Assembly (NCBI GenBank): GCA_900543825.1
Contig: UQSR01000012.1
Location: 1-35,828 of the forward strand
From: an uncultured Mycoplasmatota bacterium
Lineage (GTDB): Bacteria > Bacillota_I > Bacilli_A > RF39 > UBA660
Reading direction: 5' to 3'
Length of the DNA: 35,828 nucleotides
Under the pieces are notes generated by a model. It worked only from the letters and a program-made list of their open reading frames with translations. It was not told where the DNA came from and ran no database searches. This document shows positions 25,116-32,480 of this stretch, piece by piece (the stretch's first letter is position 1; each line of letters starts with the position of its first letter). Both the position numbers and the translations under genes were made by a program.

Positions 25116-25328
25116 TTATAATGATATTATTAAACAAAGTACAAAGAAAAGTACTCCTAAAATATAAGTAACTCTAGTAATAAATAACTCAAAACCTCTC
25201 TCTTTTCTCTCAGCAAATAAATCAGAAGATCCACCTTGAATTATTTGTGAAGCACTTTCAGCTTTGCCACTTTGTAGCAAAACTATAGCTATTAATAATA
25301 TTGATATAATAATAACTGCTATTTCCAT
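25116..25328 (-). CDS. secG: Protein-export membrane protein SecG
   Basis: 70 residues with two membrane helices (about 3-18, IAVIIISILLIAIVLL, and 49-69) and the conserved loop QSGKAESASQIIQGGSSDLF. SecG supports SecYE in preprotein translocation. The ATG at 25328 has AAGGAAG upstream. secG-rnr order is conserved in Gram-positives and supports the call. Promoter at 25354-25382. Confidence 0.93.
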   Translation of the reverse strand: MEIAVIIISILLIAIVLLQSGKAESASQIIQGGSSDLFAERKERGFELFITRVTYILGVLFFVLCLIISL

Positions 25329-25353
25329 ATTATCTTCCTTTCATACAATATCT

Positions 25354-25382
25354 ATTATAACAAATAACTATTCCTTTGTAAA
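25354..25382 (-). promoter_or_regulatory. Promoter of secG-rnr and downstream genes
   Basis: Minus strand TTTACA (25382-25377), 17 bases, TATAAT (25359-25354), 25 bases before the secG ATG. Confidence 0.7.
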
Positions 25383-25402
25383 TAAAAATTTTTTCTTATC
25401 TT

Positions 25403-25458
25403 GCCACTTCAGCCCAAAGTCTTCCGTGGTCTACTAGAGCCTATAAGTCTCTAGTAGA
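25403..25458. other. Structured, relatively GC-rich intergenic element
   Basis: A perfect 10-bp inverted repeat (arms 25430-25439 and 25449-25458, outer bases TCTACTAGAG) with a nine-base loop is adjacent to CCAC (25404-25407) / GTGG (25426-25429), which could close a second stem. It lies between the metallophosphoesterase terminator and the secG promoter, so it is not in either gene's expected transcript. It codes for no protein and matches no RNA family I can name. If read on the + strand it would end at the stem 25460-25484 as a terminator. Confidence 0.5.
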
Positions 25459-25484
25459 AAAACAGCTTAAAAATTAAGCTGTTT
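25457..25484 (-). terminator. Intrinsic terminator of the metallophosphoesterase gene, overlapping its stop
   Basis: Perfect 11-bp stem AAACAGCTTAA (25484-25474) / TTAAGCTGTTT (25470-25460), three-base loop, then a short T-run. The stop codon TAA is 25485-25483. The + strand also has a T-rich tract after the stem, so it may work both ways. Confidence 0.8.
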
Positions 25485-26334
25485 ATTTTCTCTTTATAAG
25501 TTTAATATTTTTATAATCAACTGAATATAGACTATCTATCAATTTCATACCCGCCAACTTAGTCACGCCCTCGCTTATAATATTAGGTATACCATCATTA
25601 TAAACGACACCACGCGCATGTTCCGGAAACAATTTCTTATTAGGAGCAATAATTCCTTTAGGCTCTTCAATATATCTCTTCATTATAGGGGGTACTAATC
25701 CGCCATGCATATGTCCAGATACTATTAAATCAATACTTTTAAAGTATCCAATGTCTTTCAAATGATTAATCATTTGAAGAGAATAAGGACTATGACACAT
25801 AAGTATATTAAAATCATTTTCATTCAATTTTTCAATATTACTAAAAAACTCTAATATTTCTTTAAGAAAAATACTCTTATCTTCCCTATACTTTTCATAA
25901 TAGTCAAAAGAATTATTAAATCCAATAAAATTAATACCACTTTCTCTAAAATTAGAATTATCCAAAACTACAGCATTTTTTATCATCTTAAGATAACATA
26001 TATATTCCTTTGTTCCCTGAACCCATTTACCATTTTCCTTATACATAGTATCGTGATTACCCAAACTAAATATAATACTTACATATTTATTAATACTTTC
26101 AAACCATTTTATTAAATTATCAATATTAATATTAGAAGATTCGTCAAACATATCACCGCATACTAATAAATAATCAGGATTATTTTCCTCTAATAAATTA
26201 TTTATCATTTCCAATTTTTTATAATTAAAATTATTATTATAATGAATATCAGACATTAACAACAATTTACTTTGAACTTTATCATTATAAATATCAATAT
26301 TATTATTCTCCCTAACTAAATAACTATTACTCAT
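25483..26334 (-). CDS. Calcineurin-like metallophosphoesterase
   Basis: 283 residues. All five metallophosphoesterase blocks are present: LLMSDIHYN (about 27-34), LVCGDMFDE, SLGNHDTMYKENGK, LMCHSPYSLQ and IVSGHMHGGLVPP. The layout, with the GHMHGG followed by a loop rich in Pro and Lys, is like YkuE/YaeI-type enzymes, but it lacks an N-terminal membrane helix, so it is probably cytoplasmic. Substrate unknown. The ATG at 26334 follows AAGGGGGT. It has a strong promoter (26359-26387) and its own terminator. Confidence 0.92.
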   Translation of the reverse strand: MSNSYLVRENNNIDIYNDKVQSKLLLMSDIHYNNNFNYKKLEMINNLLEENNPDYLLVCGDMFDESSNINIDNLIKWFESINKYVSIIFSLGNHDTMYKENGKWVQGTKEYICYLKMIKNAVVLDNSNFRESGINFIGFNNSFDYYEKYREDKSIFLKEILEFFSNIEKLNENDFNILMCHSPYSLQMINHLKDIGYFKSIDLIVSGHMHGGLVPPIMKRYIEEPKGIIAPNKKLFPEHARGVVYNDGIPNIISEGVTKLAGMKLIDSLYSVDYKNIKLIKRK

Positions 26335-26358
26335 AATACCCCCTTCAAATTAAGTAAT

Positions 26359-26387
26359 ATCATAGCACAAGCGTTAATTTTTGTCAA
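26359..26387 (-). promoter_or_regulatory. Strong promoter of the metallophosphoesterase gene
   Basis: Minus strand TTGACA (26387-26382), 17 bases, TATGAT (26364-26359), 24 bases before the ATG. The -35 box lies inside one copy of a tandem direct repeat. Confidence 0.8.
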
Positions 26388-26437
26388 TTTATTACGCCAC
26401 GGAGTAATTTTTTCACTTTTTTATCAATTTATTACGC
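26384..26437. repeat. Two 14-bp direct repeats 40 bases apart at a promoter
   Basis: TCAATTTATTACGC occurs at 26384-26397 and 26424-26437, each preceded by a T-run. The first covers the -35 box of the metallophosphoesterase promoter. Spacing is close to four helical turns. Could be operator sites, or a duplicated promoter half (the second copy offers TTGATA). Confidence 0.6.
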
Positions 26438-26465
26438 TATATAAACAATCATTATTTCGTATTAT

Positions 26466-26495
26466 AGAAAAAAACTATAGTTTTATCTATAGTTT
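26466..26495 (-). terminator. Intrinsic terminator of the glycosylation operon, overlapping the yfhO stop
   Basis: Perfect 9-bp stem AAACTATAG (26495-26487) / CTATAGTTT (26480-26472), six-base loop, then T4. The last sense codons and the stop TAG (26489-26487) form the 5' arm. Confidence 0.85.
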
Positions 26496-28979
26496 CTTAC
26501 TCTTTTTATGTTCCATAATAATAACCATTCCATAAATTATAAAACCAGTAATACTAAATATTAAACCATATTTTAATCCTGGAGCAGTATATACAATAGA
26601 TATATCATGTTTACCTTTAGTAATAGGAAAACCTACAAAAGCCTTATCAACCTTTTCATAAGAAATAACCTTATTATCTATCTTAATAGTAAATCCCTTA
26701 TCATATGGAATAGAAGTAACAAAATAAGAATTATCTCTAGTAACATTAATATTACCCTCTATTGTATCATTATCAAAATTAGTAATATTAAATTTATCAA
26801 ACCTATCTTTAATACCAGTAACATTATCATAATCTAATACATAAGTTTCAATATCTTTAATATTATAAGTACCCTTAGTTAACTTAATATCAATATCTTG
26901 AATTACCTTATCCGATATAAGATATCTAAAAGTATAATTCTTATTAGCATAAGTCCATCCTCTGCAAGTTAACAAATTATCCATATTGTTAATAGACATA
27001 ACAATATTATCATATTTACAACTATTTTCCTTAAGACCATATAAATTAATAAATAATAATTTATTTTCTAACTTATTTTTAAGTCTAATATTTATAGTTC
27101 CCTTATCTTTTACTTTAAGAACATAACCATCATCATTCTTAGTAACATCTACCCCATCATTACTAATAACATCATATTCCAAAGAAACCTTCTCAGTATT
27201 ATTATTCATAATACTATTATTACTACTACTAGTAGTAATAACATTATTAAGAAGAAGTTCTAAATAATTAGGATATTCATAACTATCAAAATCCTTTTCA
27301 TTTAAAATATTATTACTAGCATATAACATAGGAAATACATCATCATTCATATACATATTATTGCCAATAGACTCATAACCAAGTCCTGGATCATAACTAG
27401 AATATAAATACTTAACACCCATATAAGTATCAAATAATATATTATCACTAGAAGGAATCATAAAATAATTATATTCAAGCCTATTATTCTTAAATACATC
27501 CCTAACAAAATATAAATAATCATAATTATAAGTAGAAGAATAAATATTAGTAGTATAATACCTATCATTATACATCTTATTTACAGTTTTAGTAGGATTC
27601 ATCAAACTATTAGATCTATAATAATCATTATCATTTAAAATAACATTATTAATACTATTCTCTATATCTTCATTAAATATTTCATTATACATATCCTTAC
27701 TTACATAGTCCTCAGTAAAATTAGTATATAAACATATTCCAAAAGCACCTAAACATAAAGAAATATAAATAATATTCTTATATTTAAACTTATTATATAA
27801 TATAAGAATTAAACAAATAAATATTAAGTATAAATAACAATATTGTTTTTGATTAAAATAATATAATAATATACAAACAAATAAAATATAAATAATAAAT
27901 TTCTTAATATCAATCTTATTATTAATAATATCATTAATAAATAAAGCAATCAAATATCCAATTAAAGGAGCAAAAGGAATAAAACACTTAGCCCTCAAAT
28001 ATAATCCACCATTTAATATATACATAAATATTGGTATAAAGAAAACAACACTTAATAATATTCCCAAAATAACATTATTCTTCTTCCTACTATAAAACAA
28101 ATATAATAAAGATATAAACCCTAACATAGATAAACCAATAGTATAATTACCACAAAAAATCTTATGAAAATTAAAATTTGGTACCAATAAAGAAGTTAAT
28201 TTTATAGCACTCTCACTACTACCTCTACCACTTAAAAGAGTATACATAGTAGGAATAAGTAATACACCCGCCATTAATACAGGTATTAAAATATACAATA
28301 TAAATTTACCCAAATCCTTAGCAAATAATTTAATACCCTGTTTACTATCATCACTAAAATACCTATATAAATAATAAATACCAATAACAACAATACCACC
28401 AACACTATAATAATAACTAGTCATTATCATTAAAAATATCGATATAATAAGTAAAGACTTCTTATTATTATTAAATAACTTATCCACACCCATAAGTCCC
28501 ATTATTAAAAAAGGCATATAATTAACAAACATAACATGTCTATGCATCTGAAATATAAGTGATTCAGATAAAACAAATATAATAGAAGTAACAAGAGAAA
28601 TATTTCTATCATACTTATTAGATAAAATCCACTTATAAAATAATATTCCTGAGGATACTACAATAATAAAATCCACTACTGTCATATAAGTCTTCATACT
28701 AACAAAAGGCAATAAATAAGAAGGTAAAATAATCGGACTCAAAAAACCATAATAAGATAAATTAAATATATTTTGTCCACCACCATAGTTAAAAGAAAAA
28801 CTAGGAATCAAATTACCTGTCTTATAAAATAATTGCCTAAAATAATCAGGAATTATAGTATGTTGATTTATCCAATCAGTATCAGACCCAAATACATTAG
28901 TAAAATGAGTTAAAATCATATAAATAACAAAGACAATACCAGTTAAAATCAAATAATTGTAATAATCTTTCTTTTTCAT
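26487..28979 (-). CDS. YfhO-family polytopic membrane glycosyltransferase
   Basis: 830 residues. About a dozen hydrophobic segments fill residues 8-430 (e.g. YLILTGIVFVIYMILTHFT, SLLIISIFLMIMTSYYYSVG). An extracellular-type domain of ~370 residues follows, then a final helix (GLIFSITGFIIYGMVIIM) and a basic tail. The N-terminal loop carries SDTDWINQH, where GT-C enzymes place acidic catalytic residues. YfhO proteins move a sugar from an undecaprenyl carrier onto lipoteichoic acid or other surface polymer in Bacillus and Listeria. It is last in a GT2-gtrA-yfhO operon, which strongly supports that role. The ATG at 28979 has AGAGGT upstream. Confidence 0.88.
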   Translation of the reverse strand: MKKKDYYNYLILTGIVFVIYMILTHFTNVFGSDTDWINQHTIIPDYFRQLFYKTGNLIPSFSFNYGGGQNIFNLSYYGFLSPIILPSYLLPFVSMKTYMTVVDFIIVVSSGILFYKWILSNKYDRNISLVTSIIFVLSESLIFQMHRHVMFVNYMPFLIMGLMGVDKLFNNNKKSLLIISIFLMIMTSYYYSVGGIVVIGIYYLYRYFSDDSKQGIKLFAKDLGKFILYILIPVLMAGVLLIPTMYTLLSGRGSSESAIKLTSLLVPNFNFHKIFCGNYTIGLSMLGFISLLYLFYSRKKNNVILGILLSVVFFIPIFMYILNGGLYLRAKCFIPFAPLIGYLIALFINDIINNKIDIKKFIIYILFVCILLYYFNQKQYCYLYLIFICLILILYNKFKYKNIIYISLCLGAFGICLYTNFTEDYVSKDMYNEIFNEDIENSINNVILNDNDYYRSNSLMNPTKTVNKMYNDRYYTTNIYSSTYNYDYLYFVRDVFKNNRLEYNYFMIPSSDNILFDTYMGVKYLYSSYDPGLGYESIGNNMYMNDDVFPMLYASNNILNEKDFDSYEYPNYLELLLNNVITTSSSNNSIMNNNTEKVSLEYDVISNDGVDVTKNDDGYVLKVKDKGTINIRLKNKLENKLLFINLYGLKENSCKYDNIVMSINNMDNLLTCRGWTYANKNYTFRYLISDKVIQDIDIKLTKGTYNIKDIETYVLDYDNVTGIKDRFDKFNITNFDNDTIEGNINVTRDNSYFVTSIPYDKGFTIKIDNKVISYEKVDKAFVGFPITKGKHDISIVYTAPGLKYGLIFSITGFIIYGMVIIMEHKKSKKL

Positions 28980-28988
28980 ACCAAACCT

Positions 28989-29408
28989 CTATTTCTTTTT
29001 AAAAACAATAAACTTACTTAATACATAATTAAGTACTATAACAATAATCTGAACAATAAGTTTAATAACCTTATCATCAAATTTCAAAACACTAACAAAT
29101 ATATACATCATTAGCATATCCAAAAGAAGTGTACTTACTCTAGATAAATAGAAATTAATACCCTCTTTAAAAGATATTTTCTCTTTAGTTTTAAATACAT
29201 ATTTCCTATTAGTAAAATATGCAAAAGTAACCGAAGCAATCCAAGATATAATATTAGCAATCTGTAATTCTACTACTTCTTTTGGATTAAGAATAGTATA
29301 TACAAGTAAATAATATGTAGCCAAACTAACTACCGTAGTTAAACCACCCACTATTAAATAGGAGATAATCTCTTCATATTTATAATATAATTCTTTTATC
29401 TTTTTCAT
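28989..29408 (-). CDS. GtrA-family flippase-like membrane protein
   Basis: 139 residues with four hydrophobic helices (ISYLIVGGLTTVVSLATYYL, IANIISWIASVTFAYFTNRK, STLLLDMLMMYIFVSVL, IVQIIVIVLNYVLSKFIVFK). The FAYFTNRKYVFKTK and NYVLSKFIVFKKK ends are the GtrA family signature. GtrA/GtcA proteins are thought to flip undecaprenyl-phosphate-sugar across the membrane. The ATG overlaps the GT2 stop by four bases (ATGA) and yfhO follows at nine bases. Confidence 0.94.
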   Translation of the reverse strand: MKKIKELYYKYEEIISYLIVGGLTTVVSLATYYLLVYTILNPKEVVELQIANIISWIASVTFAYFTNRKYVFKTKEKISFKEGINFYLSRVSTLLLDMLMMYIFVSVLKFDDKVIKLIVQIIVIVLNYVLSKFIVFKKK

Positions 29409-30337
29409 TTCTTATCAACATTACTTTCTTTAATAATATATATAGGTCTATCTTTAACTTCCATATACATCTTTGCCAAATATTCACCAATAACACCTAA
29501 ACATAAAAGCTGAATACCACTTACCATAAAAATAATACAAGCAAGACTAGGCCATCCACTAGTAGGATCACCAAAAGCAAGTGTTTTAACAATAATAACA
29601 ATAATCATAATAAAAGCTATTAAACAGAATAAAACACCAATAAAAGCAGCTATAGTAAGAGGAGCCGTACTAAATCCTACAATACCATCTAAAGCATAAG
29701 AAAATAACTTCCAAAAATTCCATTTAGTAGTACCTGCTACTCTTTCCTTATTTTCAAATTCAATCCATTTAGTCTTAAATCCAACAAAACTAAATAAACC
29801 TTTCGAATAACGATTATATTCCTTCATACTTAAAACAGCCTCTACCATTTGTCTAGTCATAAGTCTATAATCTCTAGCACCAGGTACCATCTCTGTTTTA
29901 GACATTTTACCAATAATATCATAAAACCATTTAGTAAATGTCTTTCTTAAGAAAGAATAACCATTTCTACTAGTACTCTTAGTAGCAACACAGTCATATC
30001 CCTCTTCTTCAATCAATCTAACCATTTCAGGTAATAAACTAGGTGGATCCTGTAAATCAACATCCATAATAGTCACATAATCACCACTAGCCATACTAAG
30101 ACCAGCATACATAGCGGCCTCTTTCCCAAAATTTCTTGAAAAAGAAATATACTTAACTTCCTTATCATCAGTCTTACTCTTAATAACCTCTAAAGTCTTA
30201 TCCCTACTTCCATCATCAACAAAAATAAGTTCCAACTTAATATCCATATTCTTAGTAACCTTTTTAACTTCATCATAAAAATAAGGTATACTCTCTTCCT
30301 CATTAAAACAAGGAACAATAATACTTAATTTCTTCAT
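29405..30337 (-). CDS. Polyprenyl-phosphate glycosyltransferase, GT2 family (CsbB/GtrB-like)
   Basis: 310 residues. A GT2 domain (about 1-225) opens MKKLSIIVPCFNEEESIPYF and has FVDDGSRDKTLEVI, FGKEAAMYAGLSMASGD, the DVDLQDPPS metal motif and RDYRLMTRQMVEAVL. Two C-terminal membrane spans follow (IAAFIGVLFCLIAFIMIIVI and ACIIFMVSGIQLLCLGVIGE), ending EVKDRPIYIIKES. The family loads a sugar (glucose or GlcNAc in known cases) onto undecaprenyl phosphate on the inner face. It is the first gene of a set with gtrA and yfhO, with promoter 30371-30399. Confidence 0.95.
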   Translation of the reverse strand: MKKLSIIVPCFNEEESIPYFYDEVKKVTKNMDIKLELIFVDDGSRDKTLEVIKSKTDDKEVKYISFSRNFGKEAAMYAGLSMASGDYVTIMDVDLQDPPSLLPEMVRLIEEEGYDCVATKSTSRNGYSFLRKTFTKWFYDIIGKMSKTEMVPGARDYRLMTRQMVEAVLSMKEYNRYSKGLFSFVGFKTKWIEFENKERVAGTTKWNFWKLFSYALDGIVGFSTAPLTIAAFIGVLFCLIAFIMIIVIIVKTLAFGDPTSGWPSLACIIFMVSGIQLLCLGVIGEYLAKMYMEVKDRPIYIIKESNVDKK

Positions 30338-30370
30338 AACAAACTTCCCTTCAAAATTAATACTAAATAA

Positions 30371-30399
30371 ATAATACCAATAGTTAACAATTAAGTCAA
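30371..30399 (-). promoter_or_regulatory. Promoter of the GT2-gtrA-yfhO operon
   Basis: Minus strand TTGACT (30399-30394), 17 bases, TATTAT (30376-30371), 34 bases before the GT2 ATG. Confidence 0.72.
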
Positions 30400-30431
30400 G
30401 TTTTTAACTATTATATGACAAAATTTGACAC

Positions 30432-30461
30432 AAAAAAATACCATAGTATAAACTATGATAT
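30432..30461 (-). terminator. Intrinsic terminator of proS
   Basis: 9-bp stem ATATCATAG (30461-30453) / CTATGGTAT (30446-30438) with one G-U, six-base loop, then seven T. It starts two bases after the proS stop. Confidence 0.87.
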
Positions 30462-30463
30462 TC

Positions 30464-31897
30464 TTAATATTGCATTCCCCAAATAACTAAATCCTTAGCC
30501 TCTTTACCACAAACAACACATTTATCTGATACTTTTTCATCACTAAAAGGAATACATCTAGATTTCGTACCTCTTATTTCCTTAATCTTTTCTTCACATT
30601 TAGGATCACCACACCACATAGCTTTAACAAAACCAGGATGAGCATTCATAATACTAGCAAACTCTTCCATATCCGTAGCAGTATAAGTCATCTCTTCTCT
30701 TCTTCTCAAAGCCCTATCATACATATCTCTTTGAATATCAAGAAGAAGTAATTTAACATCATGAATAATATCAGTATTTGTAAATACTTGTAATTTTTCT
30801 CTAGTATCCCTTCTAACCAAAGTAACCATATTATTCTCTAAATCCCTCTTACCAATTTCAATACGTACTGGAATACCTTGAACTTCAGCTTCAGCAAATT
30901 TATATCCCGGACTCTTTTCACTATTATCAATATAAGCCTCAATACCCTCTTGTTTCAACTTATCAAAATAATCATTAGCTAAAGATAATACTTCCAAATC
31001 ATTACCAATAGGTATAATAACAACCTTTTTAGGAGCAATTTTAGGAGGTAAAACAAGGCCATAATCATCAGAATGTACCATAATAAGAGCTCCTATCATT
31101 CTCGTAGAACAACCCCAAGAAGTCTGATAAGGATAATCAATCTTATTATCTCTAGAAGTATATTTAATATCATAAGCACGAGCAAACTTCTGACCAAAGA
31201 AATGACTAGTAGCGGACTGCAAAGTAATACCATTATACATAAGAGCTTCAACTGTATAAGTATATTCAGCACCAGCAAACTTTTCCTTTTCCGTCTTTCT
31301 ACCAACAATACTAGGAATAGCTAAATAATCATGAAAGAAATCATTATAAATATTTAACATTTGTAAAGTTTCAGCTTCAGCTTCTTCACGAGTTTCATGA
31401 ATAGTATGACCCTCTTGCCATAAAAACTCACGACTTCTAAGAAAAGGTCTAGTTTCCTTCTCCCATCTTAATACACTACACCATTGATTATATAATTTAG
31501 GTAAATCACGATAAGAAGAAATATTATTAGCATAATAATCACTAAATACCGTTTCAGAAGTAGGTCTAATACATAGCCTCTCATCTAATTTCTTATTACC
31601 ACCATAAGTAACCCAAGCAACTTCAGGAGCAAATCCCTCTACTAATTCCCCTTCTTTATTAAGAAGCGATTCAGGAATAAGCATTGGCATAGACACATTA
31701 ACATGCCCAGTTTCCTTAAACTTCTTATCTATAATACTCTGCATATTTTCCCATATAGCATAACCATTAGGTTCAATAACAATACACCCCTTAGTATTAG
31801 AATAACATGCAAGTTTAGCAGCTCTAACAACATCAGTATACCACTTAGCAAAATCTACATCCCTACTAGTAATCTGTTTATTTTGTTTATCATTCAT
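30464..31897 (-). CDS. proS: Proline--tRNA ligase (archaeal/eukaryote-like type)
   Basis: 477 residues from the ATG at 31897 (MNDKQNKQITSRDVDFAKWY), six bases after GAGGTG. It charges tRNA-Pro. Class II core with RPTSETVFSDYY, LRWEKETRPFLRSREFLWQEGHT (motif 2), TYTVEALM, TSWGCSTRMIGALIMVHSDD (motif 3) is present. The anticodon-binding domain opens KVVIIPIGND. The C-terminal zinc-binding domain (MWCGDPKC ... DKCVVCGKEA) and final Tyr mark the short archaeal-like ProRS without the INS editing domain, as found in many AT-rich Gram-positives. It is a single-gene unit; no T-box is seen upstream. Confidence 0.97.
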   Translation of the reverse strand: MNDKQNKQITSRDVDFAKWYTDVVRAAKLACYSNTKGCIVIEPNGYAIWENMQSIIDKKFKETGHVNVSMPMLIPESLLNKEGELVEGFAPEVAWVTYGGNKKLDERLCIRPTSETVFSDYYANNISSYRDLPKLYNQWCSVLRWEKETRPFLRSREFLWQEGHTIHETREEAEAETLQMLNIYNDFFHDYLAIPSIVGRKTEKEKFAGAEYTYTVEALMYNGITLQSATSHFFGQKFARAYDIKYTSRDNKIDYPYQTSWGCSTRMIGALIMVHSDDYGLVLPPKIAPKKVVIIPIGNDLEVLSLANDYFDKLKQEGIEAYIDNSEKSPGYKFAEAEVQGIPVRIEIGKRDLENNMVTLVRRDTREKLQVFTNTDIIHDVKLLLLDIQRDMYDRALRRREEMTYTATDMEEFASIMNAHPGFVKAMWCGDPKCEEKIKEIRGTKSRCIPFSDEKVSDKCVVCGKEAKDLVIWGMQY

Positions 31898-31919
31898 ACA
31901 TAACACCTCATCAATAACC

Positions 31920-31928
31920 ATTTTATCA
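31920..31928 (-). promoter_or_regulatory. Extended -10 promoter candidate for proS
   Basis: Minus strand TGATAAAAT (31928-31920), a TGnTAAAAT extended -10, 22 bases before the ATG, without a good -35 box. The 54-base gap also carries the 3' end of the preceding gene's transcript. Confidence 0.4.
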
Positions 31929-31951
31929 TAAAAACATAAAAAATACTACTA

Positions 31952-32245
31952 TTAATTATTAAGTAAACAATCTAAATATCTCATATCATTACCAATAATA
32001 TATACATAATTACTACCAAGTTTATTCCTAAGTTCAATAATACCATTCTTAACATCATCAATATCCAAAGAAAATATCTCTATATAATTCAAAATAATAT
32101 CATTAATATAATAAAAATTATACATTTTCAACAAACAATATATCTTTTCAAAATTATCCTCATCAATACTTTCCAAATAAGAAATATCATAATTATTCAT
32201 AACCATATCAAAGTAAAAATCATCTAAATACCTTCTAAGAAACAT
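31952..32245 (-). CDS. Unknown 97-aa protein
   Basis: ATG at 32245 with GGTGA five bases upstream, inside the last codons of the previous gene (11-base overlap). The product is acidic, helical, rich in Tyr, Asp, Asn and Ile (e.g. YLDDFYFDMVMNNYDISYLE). No membrane span, no family recognised. It is translationally coupled to the 77-aa gene and is similar in style to the small unknown gene before pheS, though I see no clear homology. Confidence 0.65.
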   Translation of the reverse strand: MFLRRYLDDFYFDMVMNNYDISYLESIDEDNFEKIYCLLKMYNFYYINDIILNYIEIFSLDIDDVKNGIIELRNKLGSNYVYIIGNDMRYLDCLLNN

Positions 32246-32468
32246 CTATATCACCATCATATAACATAATATCATAACTATCATTATTTTTAATAACAAT
32301 AACCTCATCATCTTTATAAATATCTACATTATATTCATCTTGTTTTAAAGTAATAGTAATCTCCTTATCCAAATCATATACATATACTTTAAAACCAATC
32401 AATTCAGAACTAAGTTCATCATCACATTTTGGTATAAAAATCTCTCTAACAACACCAATATTTTCCAT
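32235..32468 (-). CDS. Unknown 77-aa acidic beta-rich protein
   Basis: ATG at 32468 with AGAGGTGA six bases upstream. Acidic, alternating hydrophobic pattern (KVYVYDLDKEITITLKQDEY, EVIVIKNNDSYDIMLY) suggests a small beta-barrel or beta sheet. No family recognised. It starts 12 bases after the HA-repeat gene and overlaps the next small gene, so the three may be co-transcribed. Confidence 0.65.
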   Translation of the reverse strand: MENIGVVREIFIPKCDDELSSELIGFKVYVYDLDKEITITLKQDEYNVDIYKDDEVIVIKNNDSYDIMLYDGDIDVS

Positions 32469-32480
32469 ATAATTTCACCT

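Noticed and set aside
25403..25458. tRNA, tmRNA or SRP RNA gene
   Set aside because: Too short, no cloverleaf, no TTCGA-type T-loop, no CCA end, and no SRP or tmRNA core motif.
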